A DNA stretch of 64,000 bases, from NCBI GenBank assembly GCA_965222335.1, contig OZ244944.1, positions 558,001 to 622,000 of the forward strand. Reading direction: 5' to 3'. The notes below the pieces were generated by a model, which saw only the letters and a list, made by a program, of their open reading frames with translations, did not search any database and was not told the DNA's origin. Made by a program: the position numbers and the translations under genes. Position 1 is the first letter of the stretch, and each line of letters opens with the position of its first letter. The DNA comes from G965222335 sp965222335. GTDB lineage: Bacteria > Pseudomonadota > Gammaproteobacteria > Pseudomonadales > Halieaceae. Shown here piece by piece: positions 9,133 through 17,234 of the stretch.

Positions 9133-9204
9133 GACCCGCGCGCGGTAAGCCCGCGCTGCTGCAAATCCGGCATTGCTGAATCCGCACTCAGGGTCGGGAT
9201 CAGT

Positions 9205-9525
9205 TCAGCGATCCAGCTGGTCAACGTACTCCTGGAACTCGAGGTCGCTGAACTCACCTTTACCTAGCGGCAGGCATTGCACCACGGATTCCGTGGTCGA
9301 CTCGACACCAGCGCGGTCGGTCACAATCACCCGGCCAGCAAATTCCCTGGCCGCCTCCTCGCTATTGGCCGGAACCTGCACAAATGCCAGGTCTTCCGTC
9401 GCCGCAATAACGTGACACCTGTAGAACCCTTTGGAAGCGATTTCCAGCGCCATTGAAGGCATGCCCAGCAGGGTTAACAATGTGATCGCACTTACTGCGG
9501 CGATCTTGTTCAGTCTTGAAGTCAT
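9205..9525 (-). CDS. Small exported protein of unknown function, last gene of the minor-pilin operon
   Basis: A 106-residue protein with a clear Sec signal peptide: basic start MTSRLNK, hydrophobic core to about residue 24, likely cleavage after SMA. The mature part is about 80 acidic residues with two cysteines (in FYRCHV and VVQCLPL), which could form a disulfide in the periplasm. An excellent ribosome site, AAGGAGG, lies seven bases before the ATG. It follows pilE by 12 bases on the same strand, so it is probably cotranscribed with the pilins. It does not look like PilY2 or any pilin. No function is recognised; a link to pilus assembly is inferred from position only. Confidence 0.75.
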   Translation of the reverse strand: MTSRLNKIAAVSAITLLTLLGMPSMALEIASKGFYRCHVIAATEDLAFVQVPANSEEAAREFAGRVIVTDRAGVESTTESVVQCLPLGKGEFSDLEFQEYVDQLDR

Positions 9526-9537
9526 AATAGTGCCTCC

Positions 9538-10014
9538 TTACCAGCACTGATTAGCGGCAGTGCCGGTGGCGGTTTTTACACCCGCCGATGTCAATGTAAA
9601 GCTGGTACAGCGCAGGTCGTCAGCCTGCGGAGATGTCGCCACCGGCGTTGCAGTCAATTCGTAGCAGGTTGCGAGAGAACCCCCTCCGCAAGCGGCCGCA
9701 TCCACGGTGTAGTGCCCTTCCTCGGACTCCATGGGATCATCCCCGAAGCCGAGGTCTTCCATATCAGCCGTGTAGGTCCGGTAGTCGAGGAAATACTGCT
9801 CCTGGCGGTTGGCAGCGTCCATCAGGGCCGACATGGCATCGCTGCGCCGACCCTTCTGGATGCTTTCCTGGTAGGCCGGCAGGGCGACCGCCATCAGGAT
9901 GGCGACCACGACTATCGCGATCATCACCTCTATCAGGGTAAACCCCGAACTGGACGTCATCGCAACTACTCTGGAGCCAGCGGCTTGGCCCGTGCTCTGC
10001 CTCAATGCTCGCAC
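9538..10014 (-). CDS. pilE: PilE-like type IV minor pilin
   Basis: A type IV pilin with the prepilin peptidase motif G/FTLIEVMIAIVVVAILMAV, glutamate at +5 included, and a C-terminal cysteine pair (LRCTSFTL ... NQCW). The mature part is about 134 residues. The start is taken as GTG 10014 because AGGAGG lies nine bases upstream (10024-10029), inside the end of pilY1. It gives a 24-residue leader with three arginines. The internal ATG at 9960 would give a six-residue leader without any basic residue and no ribosome site. It is one base from pilY1 and precedes the small exported protein. By analogy it is a minor pilin priming pilus assembly. Confidence 0.88.
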   Translation of the reverse strand: MRALRQSTGQAAGSRVVAMTSSSGFTLIEVMIAIVVVAILMAVALPAYQESIQKGRRSDAMSALMDAANRQEQYFLDYRTYTADMEDLGFGDDPMESEEGHYTVDAAACGGGSLATCYELTATPVATSPQADDLRCTSFTLTSAGVKTATGTAANQCW

Positions 10015-10015
10015 G

Positions 10016-13000
10016 CTAGTATTCCTCCTGGTACCAGTAGTAGCCATAGGGAGGATCCAGGTCCACGCCGATATCGCACACACCGTTCTTGCAGTTGCCG
10101 TCATCGTCATCGTCCTCATCGTCCCCGGGCGGCGCACCGGGGGGCAACAGCAGACGCAGCTTGCCGTCTTCACCGAAGTGCACTGAGGGCGTGTCGGGGA
10201 TAATGCCACCGAGATTGATCTCCGTGCCGGAGGCATCATATAGGTCGCGGATATACAGCTGCCCGCTACCCGACTGCGGTTCACAAGCGTTGATATCGTT
10301 GACCAGGTTCGAGGGCGTGAAGGTGGTGATATAAACCTGGCCATCGATCGTCAGGGACTTGGACAGGCTCTTTTCACCCGGATTCTGCAGGGTCAGGGAC
10401 CAACCATTGGCTGCTTCCAGGGCCTGGCGGGCAGCGCTGGCCACGCTACTTACGTCCGATTGAAGGTCGCCATCGGTCACGTCATACATATCACCATCGC
10501 CGAGGGGCAACTGACAGCGGAAGTCAAAGAAATCCGGCTCCGCGCACTCAGAGGCTGTGGGCACGGCCGTGGTGTAGGGCGCCACCGCCCGGTCCCGGAT
10601 CATGTACACCTTGTTCTCCACGTCCGTGGCATTGGGGTTGGTGCGGTCGCCGCTGCCGATGATGACCGCGTCTATCGGCGCACCGCCGAAGCGTATGCGC
10701 ACCACGTCGGGCGCATTGAAGAAGCGACGGTCCGCGGAAGCCAGACCGATATTGAAGTCCGCCAGCTTGACGATACGCCAGGTGTCCTGGGAACTCGTGG
10801 GTCGGGCATTGCCGGGCAGATCCACACGCCACAGGTTGCCCCCCGTGTCACCAAAATAGATCCGGTCGGTCAGATCGTCGCCATTGCTGTCCATCGCCGT
10901 GACTGACCCCGGCACAGAGTGGGTCAGACCCGCTTCCTGCAGGTTGGTGGCGGAGTTCACACGCGGGGTCACGCTCCACACCAGGGCACCGGTTTCGGCA
11001 TCGACAATAAACACCCCGCGACCGCGCGCATCCGAGGTGCCGATACCCGTGGCATCCTTGTTGGTGTCGTAACCGGCACCGAATACCAGTACCGGTTTCG
11101 GCTTGCCGTCCCCGTCGGTATAGCCAGGCACCCGTGTGACCACGGGTTCCGACCAGGTCTGCCCCATTTCCGCAAAGCCAGCCACATCACTGCCGATACG
11201 CCACATGAACTGGGGCGAATCCGGGTTGGAGAGGTTCAGCGCATAGTAGGACCGACCACCGCGCCGCATGCCCAGGAAGGCCCAGACTTTGTCACCGTCA
11301 GCTACATTGAGGGTACCATCACTGTCCGCATCCTCGGTGTACGTCACCGGCGTCAGGTCCATGCCGTAGATATTGTCTCCATCAACCGCGTTGCGCCGGC
11401 GCTCCGGCAGGACACTGGCGATTTCCTTGGGGAAGAACGCCCAGTCCTCGATGCCGTCCTCGCTGCCGAAGAAGTGCACAAAACCATTGTTGGTACCCAC
11501 CAGGATACGCATATCCGGGTCGTCCTCGGTAAAGCCGGAGCGCGCGCCATAATTGATCACCAGTGGCTGGCTGTGGAGGATATCCCCGAGGATCCACTTG
11601 CGATTGTCATTGGTACTGCCGTCACCATCATTATCGTAGGCGTCATACCCGCGGCTCCAGTTCAGCTGCCTCAGGAAACCGCTCTCACTGGTAGCACCGA
11701 ACAGGCCGTACAGCGCGCTGTCGGAGCCGACACCCATGGAGGCCGCCGTGATATTGGTGTCGTTGAACAACTGCAGCGCTCCGCCCGAGCCAGTGTTGAT
11801 GTAAAGCGTGCGTGTGGAGGGATTGCGCGCGGCGAGCAACGCCCCGGCACCCCCTGCGTCGACCGCCCCGCCATCCGTCGTTGTGCTCCAGATGGTGCGC
11901 GCCGTCGCCTTGATATTGCCGTCCGCGGGATTGATCGCGGCATTGCCGTTGGCGTCTACCAGAATCGCCTCGTCTGTACTGAAGTCCAGGCGCAGTTTTT
12001 TGATATTACCAATCCAGTCCACGGTATTGCCTGGCTTAAACATGGCGTAGTAGACCTCGTTCCGACTCTGGGTCCGGGTAAAGGTATCTACCGCAACCGC
12101 GGGCGAGGTAAAGGTCGTGTCCTGGGCAAGAATGCTGGTGATCGCACCCTGGAAGGCCTCGGTCAGCTGGTCAGCGTCAAAGGCCGTGTAATACTCACCC
12201 TTTCCTTTCTCCGCTGCGTCACTCAGCAACTGCTGCTCGGTGGTAAAGCCGATGGTATAGGTGATCGCGAACTGGTCGCCGTTGGTGGTGTCGCCGTCGA
12301 GATCCGTATTGGCCATGTACTCGGCCAATTCGGGCAAGCAGTTTTTCGAGGTATTGCCGTCGCCATCATACTGCTGGCAAGTCTTGCCGGTGAGGCTCTC
12401 GATAGTAGAGTTTGCGTCCGTGTCGTTTTGCGGCAAACCGTCGGTCATCACGATAACGTAGGTATAGGCGCAGTCTGATGAGGGTGACTCATAGGTACCC
12501 AGTGGACTCTCGGCGCCGGTGTCCCGGGACAGCAGGTCGCCACTACGCCAGCCGTCGTCATTGTCACCGTAGTAAACCGTTTGCCCGGCCATGTAGCGAT
12601 AAGCCTCATAGGTCGCCTCGCACAGTGGCGTGCTTCCGGAAGCCGTCATGACGTTCAGCTTGTTGTTGATCAGGTCATTGCGCTGGGCATCCGTCATGTT
12701 CTCGATGATGCGCTGCACAACACGACCGCCATGGTCATTGGTGCCGCTCCAGTTACCGTTGAACTCAAGCAGCCCGAAGTCGATGCCCGGGTTGGTGCTG
12801 ATAATATTACCGATCACCTGCTGCGCGACCACGATCTTGTCGTCGCCGTCGACAATCTGGTCAGGATCGTTCCAGTAATTGAGATAGTTGCCTGTATACC
12901 AGCGGTAGGTACCGCGCCACTCAATACTGTTGTCAACGGTCGGGCCGTACTCGTCCTCGGCCAGGCCGGTCAAATTCTGGGGGTAGCCATCGGATTGGTC

Positions 13001-14026
13001 GCTGCCGTTACTAAGCAATGCGGCTTCGACGTCATCGCGACACTCGACGTGGGTGGGGCTGTTGACATCTTCGTCCAACGGGAGCCACTCGCCAGGGATT
13101 ACTGGAATAGCTGCGCATTGGGCAGGAACGGATGAGCCGTAGTCGACCTCGTCAACCGTTTCCCCCTCGACAACCGAGCTAAAGCTATAGCATGCCGCCC
13201 CACCACCATCGATATTGACGTAGGTGCCTCCGCCGGGGCAGCTGGTGCCCAGGTTGTCGCTGACTTCGTACCAGCCCGTAAAAACTCCCGCATCAATTTG
13301 GGCATCGGTTGGGGTTCGTACTTCATAGCAGCCATCCTGAAAACTACCACCACCGGTTGCCAGAGATCCGCCAGGGTTAGAAGGGCAATATTGCTCATTG
13401 ACCCAGCTCCCAAAATAACAGTTTCCAAAAAACACGAACCCGGTACAGTACCGCCTGGTTTCTGAATCACCGACTCTGACAAGCTTGGGGTCTGCGTTGA
13501 AGACGGGGACGACTTCGTAGCAGTCTTCACCCTGGAGGAAATCGTCCGGGTCGTCACAACTGCAATCCGGCACTACATCCTCCTGCTCTTCCGGCTCGCG
13601 CCAACGCGCTGCACCGGAAGCGGTAAAGAAACCGCTGTCCGCCAGCGGACCGTAGGATGAGGCGCACCGGTTCGGGTCGCCGGTGAAATCGTCACTGTCG
13701 CTATTGAAATACGGCGTATCGCCACGATCTTCCGGCACTGCGTTGTCATTCAGCGTCCAGTAGATACGATCGCGGTTGAAGTCATTGCTAGGGCCGGGAA
13801 TCGAGTAGTTCTCGCTCGGGTCGTAAGGCAACCGGGAGCGCACCGGGTCACCCATACTGCCCGAGTCGTCAAACACGATCAGCACCTTGGGCCGCCCGCC
13901 CGCGGAGGCACCGTATTCCGCCCGGTAAATTTCGGTGTCGTCGGCAGAGGCTCTGTCAGCCCCCGCAGAGAGCAGAAGCAGGCCGAGGGCGAGCGAGAGA
14001 ATACTGAATGCTGTTGATCTGATCAT
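10016..14026 (-). CDS. pilY1: PilY1-type pilus-associated adhesin/tip protein
   Basis: A 1336-residue exported protein with a signal peptide (hydrophobic to about residue 28). A von Willebrand A-like domain starts at VLIVFDDSGSM, with the metal-site DxSxS at residues 53-57. The C-terminal half is the PilY1 beta-propeller. It carries EF-hand/dockerin-like calcium loops DNDGDGSTND, DADSDGTLNVADGD and DSNGDDLTD, and segments such as RILVGTNNGFVHFFG and WAFFPKEI. The tail is very acidic (DEDDDDDGN). PilY1 proteins cap or regulate type IV pili, mediate surface sensing and adhesion, and depend on calcium. It lies between pilX and pilE as in Pseudomonas. The cysteine-rich insert at about residues 150-290 is lineage-variable. 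Confidence 0.95.
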   Translation of the reverse strand: MIRSTAFSILSLALGLLLLSAGADRASADDTEIYRAEYGASAGGRPKVLIVFDDSGSMGDPVRSRLPYDPSENYSIPGPSNDFNRDRIYWTLNDNAVPEDRGDTPYFNSDSDDFTGDPNRCASSYGPLADSGFFTASGAARWREPEEQEDVVPDCSCDDPDDFLQGEDCYEVVPVFNADPKLVRVGDSETRRYCTGFVFFGNCYFGSWVNEQYCPSNPGGSLATGGGSFQDGCYEVRTPTDAQIDAGVFTGWYEVSDNLGTSCPGGGTYVNIDGGGAACYSFSSVVEGETVDEVDYGSSVPAQCAAIPVIPGEWLPLDEDVNSPTHVECRDDVEAALLSNGSDQSDGYPQNLTGLAEDEYGPTVDNSIEWRGTYRWYTGNYLNYWNDPDQIVDGDDKIVVAQQVIGNIISTNPGIDFGLLEFNGNWSGTNDHGGRVVQRIIENMTDAQRNDLINNKLNVMTASGSTPLCEATYEAYRYMAGQTVYYGDNDDGWRSGDLLSRDTGAESPLGTYESPSSDCAYTYVIVMTDGLPQNDTDANSTIESLTGKTCQQYDGDGNTSKNCLPELAEYMANTDLDGDTTNGDQFAITYTIGFTTEQQLLSDAAEKGKGEYYTAFDADQLTEAFQGAITSILAQDTTFTSPAVAVDTFTRTQSRNEVYYAMFKPGNTVDWIGNIKKLRLDFSTDEAILVDANGNAAINPADGNIKATARTIWSTTTDGGAVDAGGAGALLAARNPSTRTLYINTGSGGALQLFNDTNITAASMGVGSDSALYGLFGATSESGFLRQLNWSRGYDAYDNDGDGSTNDNRKWILGDILHSQPLVINYGARSGFTEDDPDMRILVGTNNGFVHFFGSEDGIEDWAFFPKEIASVLPERRRNAVDGDNIYGMDLTPVTYTEDADSDGTLNVADGDKVWAFLGMRRGGRSYYALNLSNPDSPQFMWRIGSDVAGFAEMGQTWSEPVVTRVPGYTDGDGKPKPVLVFGAGYDTNKDATGIGTSDARGRGVFIVDAETGALVWSVTPRVNSATNLQEAGLTHSVPGSVTAMDSNGDDLTDRIYFGDTGGNLWRVDLPGNARPTSSQDTWRIVKLADFNIGLASADRRFFNAPDVVRIRFGGAPIDAVIIGSGDRTNPNATDVENKVYMIRDRAVAPYTTAVPTASECAEPDFFDFRCQLPLGDGDMYDVTDGDLQSDVSSVASAARQALEAANGWSLTLQNPGEKSLSKSLTIDGQVYITTFTPSNLVNDINACEPQSGSGQLYIRDLYDASGTEINLGGIIPDTPSVHFGEDGKLRLLLPPGAPPGDDEDDDDDGNCKNGVCDIGVDLDPPYGYYWYQEEY
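10024..10029 (-). promoter_or_regulatory. Ribosome binding site deciding the pilE start
   Basis: The minus strand reads AGGAGG here, within the last codons of pilY1 and nine bases before GTG 10014. It supports the longer pilE start over the internal ATG at 9960 and suggests translational coupling to pilY1. Confidence 0.6.
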
Positions 14027-14059
14027 GGGAAACTCCTGGTTCCGGCCGCCACGCAGGGC

Positions 14060-14575
14060 TTAGCCGTTATCTCCTGCGATGGGCCTGACAACGCCTATTT
14101 CCACCCTGCTCCGGGAAATGCCCGGATCGTCGTGTTCTGATACCACCTGATAAAAGTCGCACTTATCAATATTGATGCTGTTGCCGCCAGTTTCGGTGGT
14201 GGGTCGCTTGCACTGCAGGTTGGCAGCGACAAACAATACATCCACGTCCACCTGGGGCGCGTTAGGGTCGGTGACGTCCCTGAGCGGGTCGGGAGTCACG
14301 CCGGCAAAAGGCGTCAGGTCATCAGCCTGCGCGGCAAAAGGGTCATTACCCGTACCGACCAGCCCCAGCACGGCGTAAACCCCGGCCTCCGCTGCCTGGA
14401 ACGATCTGTAGCCCTCCTGCAGGTTGGACGACATTTTGAGCCCCAGGGTGCTGTTGCTGGTGGCGGCGATACTGATAATGGTGACCACCAGCAGGAACAG
14501 CAGGGACACCACCAGCGCGACGCCGGTCTGGCTGCCGGGAAAACGGTTGTGACGATTTATCGTATTCATGTTCAT
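14060..14575 (-). CDS. pilX: PilX-family minor pilus assembly protein
   Basis: A 171-residue protein with the PilX N-terminal pattern: a polar/basic leader, then G/VALVVSLLFLLVVTIISIA as an N-terminal helix without the +5 glutamate, followed by NLQEGYRSFQAAEAGVYAV, the conserved FQAAEAG block. PilX acts with PilV, PilW and FimU as a minor pilin subcomplex that primes pilus polymerisation and presents PilY1. Its ATG overlaps the pilW stop by 4 bases, indicating coupling. pilY1 starts 33 bases downstream. The protein has two cysteines near the C-terminus, likely a disulfide. Confidence 0.9.
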   Translation of the reverse strand: MNMNTINRHNRFPGSQTGVALVVSLLFLLVVTIISIAATSNSTLGLKMSSNLQEGYRSFQAAEAGVYAVLGLVGTGNDPFAAQADDLTPFAGVTPDPLRDVTDPNAPQVDVDVLFVAANLQCKRPTTETGGNSINIDKCDFYQVVSEHDDPGISRSRVEIGVVRPIAGDNG

Positions 14576-15609
14576 TTCAGTGCCAGGCTGGGGTTGCGAA
14601 GGTTGACGCTGCCGTGCAGCAACATCCGGTGATAGCTGCCTTCATTGGGATCCGGGACCACGGCGACGTCACCCAACTGGTAAGTCTTGGCATCGGTGTA
14701 GCCGGGGTCCTCCTCGACATTGCGCATCAGTAGGAATACCTCCGCCGAAGCGACCTGGCTCCAGTTGCCGGCGCCAACGCCGTTCGCGTTAGTGTAGGTA
14801 TCGACTTCCCAGTCCGCGTCAGCCGGGTCATCCAGCCCCAGGCGCAACACCAGCCTCTCGACCCCGTGGACAAGCTGCTCTGTCTCGACCTGCCAAGCGG
14901 TGCCATCGCGACGCAGCACCTTACGACTCAGCACAGGCACGTCGTTGATGGGATCAGCCTGCTGCACGTAATAAATCTCGAACACGTAGGGCCAAGCAAC
15001 TCCGAAGGGCAACTCCCCGCCCGAACCTACGGTAGGCATGGTATCGTCCCCCTCGACCAGCAGGCCGTTCAGTCTCCCGGCCACGAGGTAAACCGTGTCG
15101 TCGTCGAACAGGCCTGCAGGAATCACCCCGTCGGGCGCCTCGTTCGGATCGCTCGGGTCGGCATCGTAGAGGGGAGACGGGCGGCCGCTCTTGATCACCA
15201 CAACATCACTGCCTATCTTCGCATCGTCGATACACGAGAACACGTTGGACGACGTCGCCCTGACCACGAAGAAATTGTTCAGGGTATTGAAGGCCAATCC
15301 CTCGCCAGCGCCCCCGGCGCACTCGCCCGAAACTGCACTGAGGTTGCCGTCCAGGCTGACATCCTGGCCCAGCACACCACCAAAAAAGCCCACGTGCCGC
15401 AGCGAGTAAGTCATCATCTCCAGCGCGAAGCGGCCGTTCTCCGACAGGTCGGCGAACCGTTCCACCTCGGTATAGGACCGTTTGGTGGCCAGGTAAACCG
15501 AGCTCGCGCCGCCGATAATAATAGTGCCCAGCAGCAGGGCCACCATGAACTCGATCAGGGAGAAGCCGCGCGCGGCGGAAGATGCAGTATTGCGCTGACT
15601 AAACACCAC
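14572..15609 (-). CDS. pilW: PilW-family minor pilin
   Basis: A 345-residue prepilin with cleavage motif ARG/FSLIEFMVALLLGTIII and the family segment ERFADLSENGRFALEMMTYSL at about 50-75. The large C-terminal globular domain is typical for PilW, the biggest of the minor pilins. It contains VLRRDGTAWQ and VERLVLRLG. It starts two bases after the pilV stop and overlaps pilX by 4 bases, so the operon is tightly packed. PilW acts in the priming complex for type IV pili at the inner membrane. Confidence 0.92.
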   Translation of the reverse strand: MVFSQRNTASSAARGFSLIEFMVALLLGTIIIGGASSVYLATKRSYTEVERFADLSENGRFALEMMTYSLRHVGFFGGVLGQDVSLDGNLSAVSGECAGGAGEGLAFNTLNNFFVVRATSSNVFSCIDDAKIGSDVVVIKSGRPSPLYDADPSDPNEAPDGVIPAGLFDDDTVYLVAGRLNGLLVEGDDTMPTVGSGGELPFGVAWPYVFEIYYVQQADPINDVPVLSRKVLRRDGTAWQVETEQLVHGVERLVLRLGLDDPADADWEVDTYTNANGVGAGNWSQVASAEVFLLMRNVEEDPGYTDAKTYQLGDVAVVPDPNEGSYHRMLLHGSVNLRNPSLALK

Positions 15610-15611
15610 TT

Positions 15612-16229
15612 CTATTCCTCGGTATAAACATAGCTGGAAACCTCCACACGCCGGCGCGTGTCCAGATCCACGAAATCGGAGTCGGCGCCGCAGGCGTCGC
15701 CGCTGGTGAAACCATCACTGGTGGACTCCAGCCCCTGCCACTGAACAATGACGCTGATCACTCCGGTGTTCACCTTGCCCGCATCCGGGGTAAATTCGAT
15801 GCAGCCTCGGGGGTTGACCAGACCGCCGGCATTGGTGGTCACACCGCCCTTGGTCAGGGTTTCCGAGGCACCGTCCAGCGATTGCTCCCACGCCCAGAGA
15901 TCGAAGGCCGCCAGCGCGTTGGGGTCGCAGGCCGTGGTCAGGCAGTTGGTATCCGGCGTGTCGCCGAGTTCCCCGCCCCCCAGGGCCGCCGCGGCACTGT
16001 AGGTCTGCACGGCGGTGGGATTCACCCGGATACGCTCCAGGATATCGTCCGCCAGGGTCACCGCGCGGGCGCGCTGCATCGCCTGGTACTGCGCAGACTT
16101 CGAGACCGCCTGCAAACTGACGATACCGAGCAGCCCGATCGACAGAATGACAAACGCCGCGAGTACCTCGATCAAGGTGAAGCCGGCGGCCCGGCGCCAT
16201 TGCCTGCTTTGCACACGATTACGACTCAT
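15612..16229 (-). CDS. pilV: PilV-family minor pilin
   Basis: A 205-residue prepilin with a long basic leader (MSRNRVQSRQWRRAAG) and the motif G/FTLIEVLAAFVILSIGLLG followed by LQAVSKSAQYQA and ADDILERIRVNP, which is characteristic of PilV. Two C-terminal cysteine pairs are visible, probably disulfide-bonded in the periplasm. It overlaps the end of the FimT-type gene by 4 bases and is followed immediately by pilW. It is part of the minor-pilin priming complex with PilW, PilX and PilE. Confidence 0.92.
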   Translation of the reverse strand: MSRNRVQSRQWRRAAGFTLIEVLAAFVILSIGLLGIVSLQAVSKSAQYQAMQRARAVTLADDILERIRVNPTAVQTYSAAAALGGGELGDTPDTNCLTTACDPNALAAFDLWAWEQSLDGASETLTKGGVTTNAGGLVNPRGCIEFTPDAGKVNTGVISVIVQWQGLESTSDGFTSGDACGADSDFVDLDTRRRVEVSSYVYTEE

Positions 16230-16801
16230 GGACAGTCTCCGTCGATGACATCGGTAAAAGTGGTGCCAGAGGGATGCACGTTGACAATGCCGTTGCCATT
16301 GTCGTCCACGGCGGAGCGCAGCGAGCCTACCGCGGCGAGGATCAGCCCCCTGGCAAACTCCGGCCCCCGGGTATCGCAGATCACGAAACCACCCGCCGAG
16401 CCCAGCGCGTTGCCGCGGGAGTTGAAGACCACCTGGTTACCGCCATCAAAACTGACTTCCATCTCACTGACTTCCCGGTCCACGACCTGAAAGGGATCGT
16501 TGGGATCGTTAATAAAGCTTTTATAACCAAGCGACCAGTCGGTGCCGCCGGCACAGGCACCGCCGGCATTGATCGGACACACGGTCACTGACTCGCGCTG
16601 CGATACGGCCTCTGAACGGGCATTGGCCAGGGATGCGCGCAACGTGTAAAGCTCCGAGACCTGCCGGTTATTGCGGATCAACTCCTGCAGGCCGGGCGCG
16701 GCCACCAGCAGCATTACTGCCAGTACCGCCAACACCATCATCAACTCGATCAGGGTGAAACCCCTCGAGTATCCGTCCCGCGTTTTGCGCCTCTCAGTCA
16801 T
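16226..16801 (-). CDS. fimT: FimT/FimU-type (GspH family) minor pseudopilin
   Basis: A 191-residue prepilin with leader MTERRKTRDGYSRG and cleavage before FTLIELMMVLAVLAVMLLVA, then the GspH/FimT block LRASLANARSEAVSQRESVTVCP. The C-terminal cysteines (VTVCP, CAGG, VICD, GDCP) suggest disulfides. It is the first gene of the minor-pilin operon, in the position of fimU/fimT in Pseudomonas; the two paralogues cannot be separated by eye. The start is set to ATG 16801, with GGGGA about eight bases upstream. The frame is open 13 codons further, but that extension is unlike the family. Confidence 0.85.
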   Translation of the reverse strand: MTERRKTRDGYSRGFTLIELMMVLAVLAVMLLVAAPGLQELIRNNRQVSELYTLRASLANARSEAVSQRESVTVCPINAGGACAGGTDWSLGYKSFINDPNDPFQVVDREVSEMEVSFDGGNQVVFNSRGNALGSAGGFVICDTRGPEFARGLILAAVGSLRSAVDDNGNGIVNVHPSGTTFTDVIDGDCP

Positions 16802-16899
16802 CACATCCCCGATCCAGCATCTTCGTTCATGGCCGTGCATCCACAGCGACCAAGTATATGCGCTGCTTTCCGCAGTGGAAATGCACAGTAACGGCGCAA

Positions 16900-16908
16900 A
16901 TCATAGCA
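16900..16908 (-). promoter_or_regulatory. Candidate extended -10 promoter of the minor-pilin operon
   Basis: The minus strand reads TGCTATGAT here, an extended -10 (TGn plus TATGAT), about 100 bases upstream of the FimT-type start. No convincing -35 is present, and no sigma-54 type site was found. Weak prediction. Confidence 0.3.
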
Positions 16909-17125
16909 TCGATTTTTCACGGCGCCGCGCTAACTTACTGAAAATTAAATGAATTTGAGCAGCACGTCACAGAAGCGCGGCGATGACGCCGCGAACGATT
17001 TCGCGAACGGCAGATTTCCCCGACAAACGGTCAGGCGGGCAAATCCGGAGGTAAAAAAGGAGTTGGAAATGCAGGTTTCAAGGTCGCCCTCGTCGAACGA
17101 GGGTTCTCGCCGCATTTCGATCAGC

Positions 17126-17157
17126 AAAAACAAAAAAACCGCCAGATGGCGGTTTTT
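17126..17157 (-). terminator. Intrinsic terminator, probably the displaced terminator of the tRNA operon
   Basis: A 10-bp stem (AAAAACCGCC / GGCGGTTTTT) with loop ATCT at 17134-17157. On the minus strand it is followed by a run of T with one G interruption, a textbook rho-independent terminator. The plus strand also has a shorter T run. The only leftward genes upstream of it are the tRNA-Val/tRNA-Asp pair, from which it is now separated by the inserted IS element. Confidence 0.65.
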
Positions 17158-17184
17158 GTAGTTCTCGAGAGATAGCTTACAGAA

Positions 17185-17206
17185 TATACCGGAGACATGG
17201 TTTACA
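17185..17206 (+). repeat. Left terminal inverted repeat of the IS481-type element
   Basis: Twenty-two bases, starting TATACCGGAGACATGG and ending TTTACA, identical to the reverse complement of 18428-18449. Confidence 0.85.
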
Positions 17207-17234
17207 CATTTAGGTATTTGAGGGGGGACCTCAA

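Larger units (their letters stand above)
8731..9204. other. 474-base gap between the crotonase gene and the small exported-protein gene, holding two gene remnants
   Basis: No intact gene is seen here. The first about 140 bases are the upstream region of the leftward crotonase gene. From 8875 to 9132 there are two back-to-back coding remnants, described separately. The last about 70 bases before the stop of the small exported-protein gene show nothing recognisable. Confidence 0.5.
16802..17184. other. Gap of 383 bases between the pilin operon and the IS element
   Basis: This holds the upstream region of the leftward pilin operon and, near its right end, a strong hairpin terminator. A 70-codon plus-strand frame (16949-17161) has no family features and runs through the terminator, so it is not called. 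A short hairpin CCCTCGTCGAACGAGGG lies near 17088-17104. Nothing else is recognised. Confidence 0.5.

Noticed and set aside
10919..12478. 519-codon plus-strand frame opposite pilY1
   Set aside because: Shadow frame in GC-rich DNA; no recognisable domain, and the minus-strand gene is unambiguous.
16949..17161. 70-codon plus-strand frame before the IS element
   Set aside because: It has no family features and its end runs through a strong hairpin terminator.
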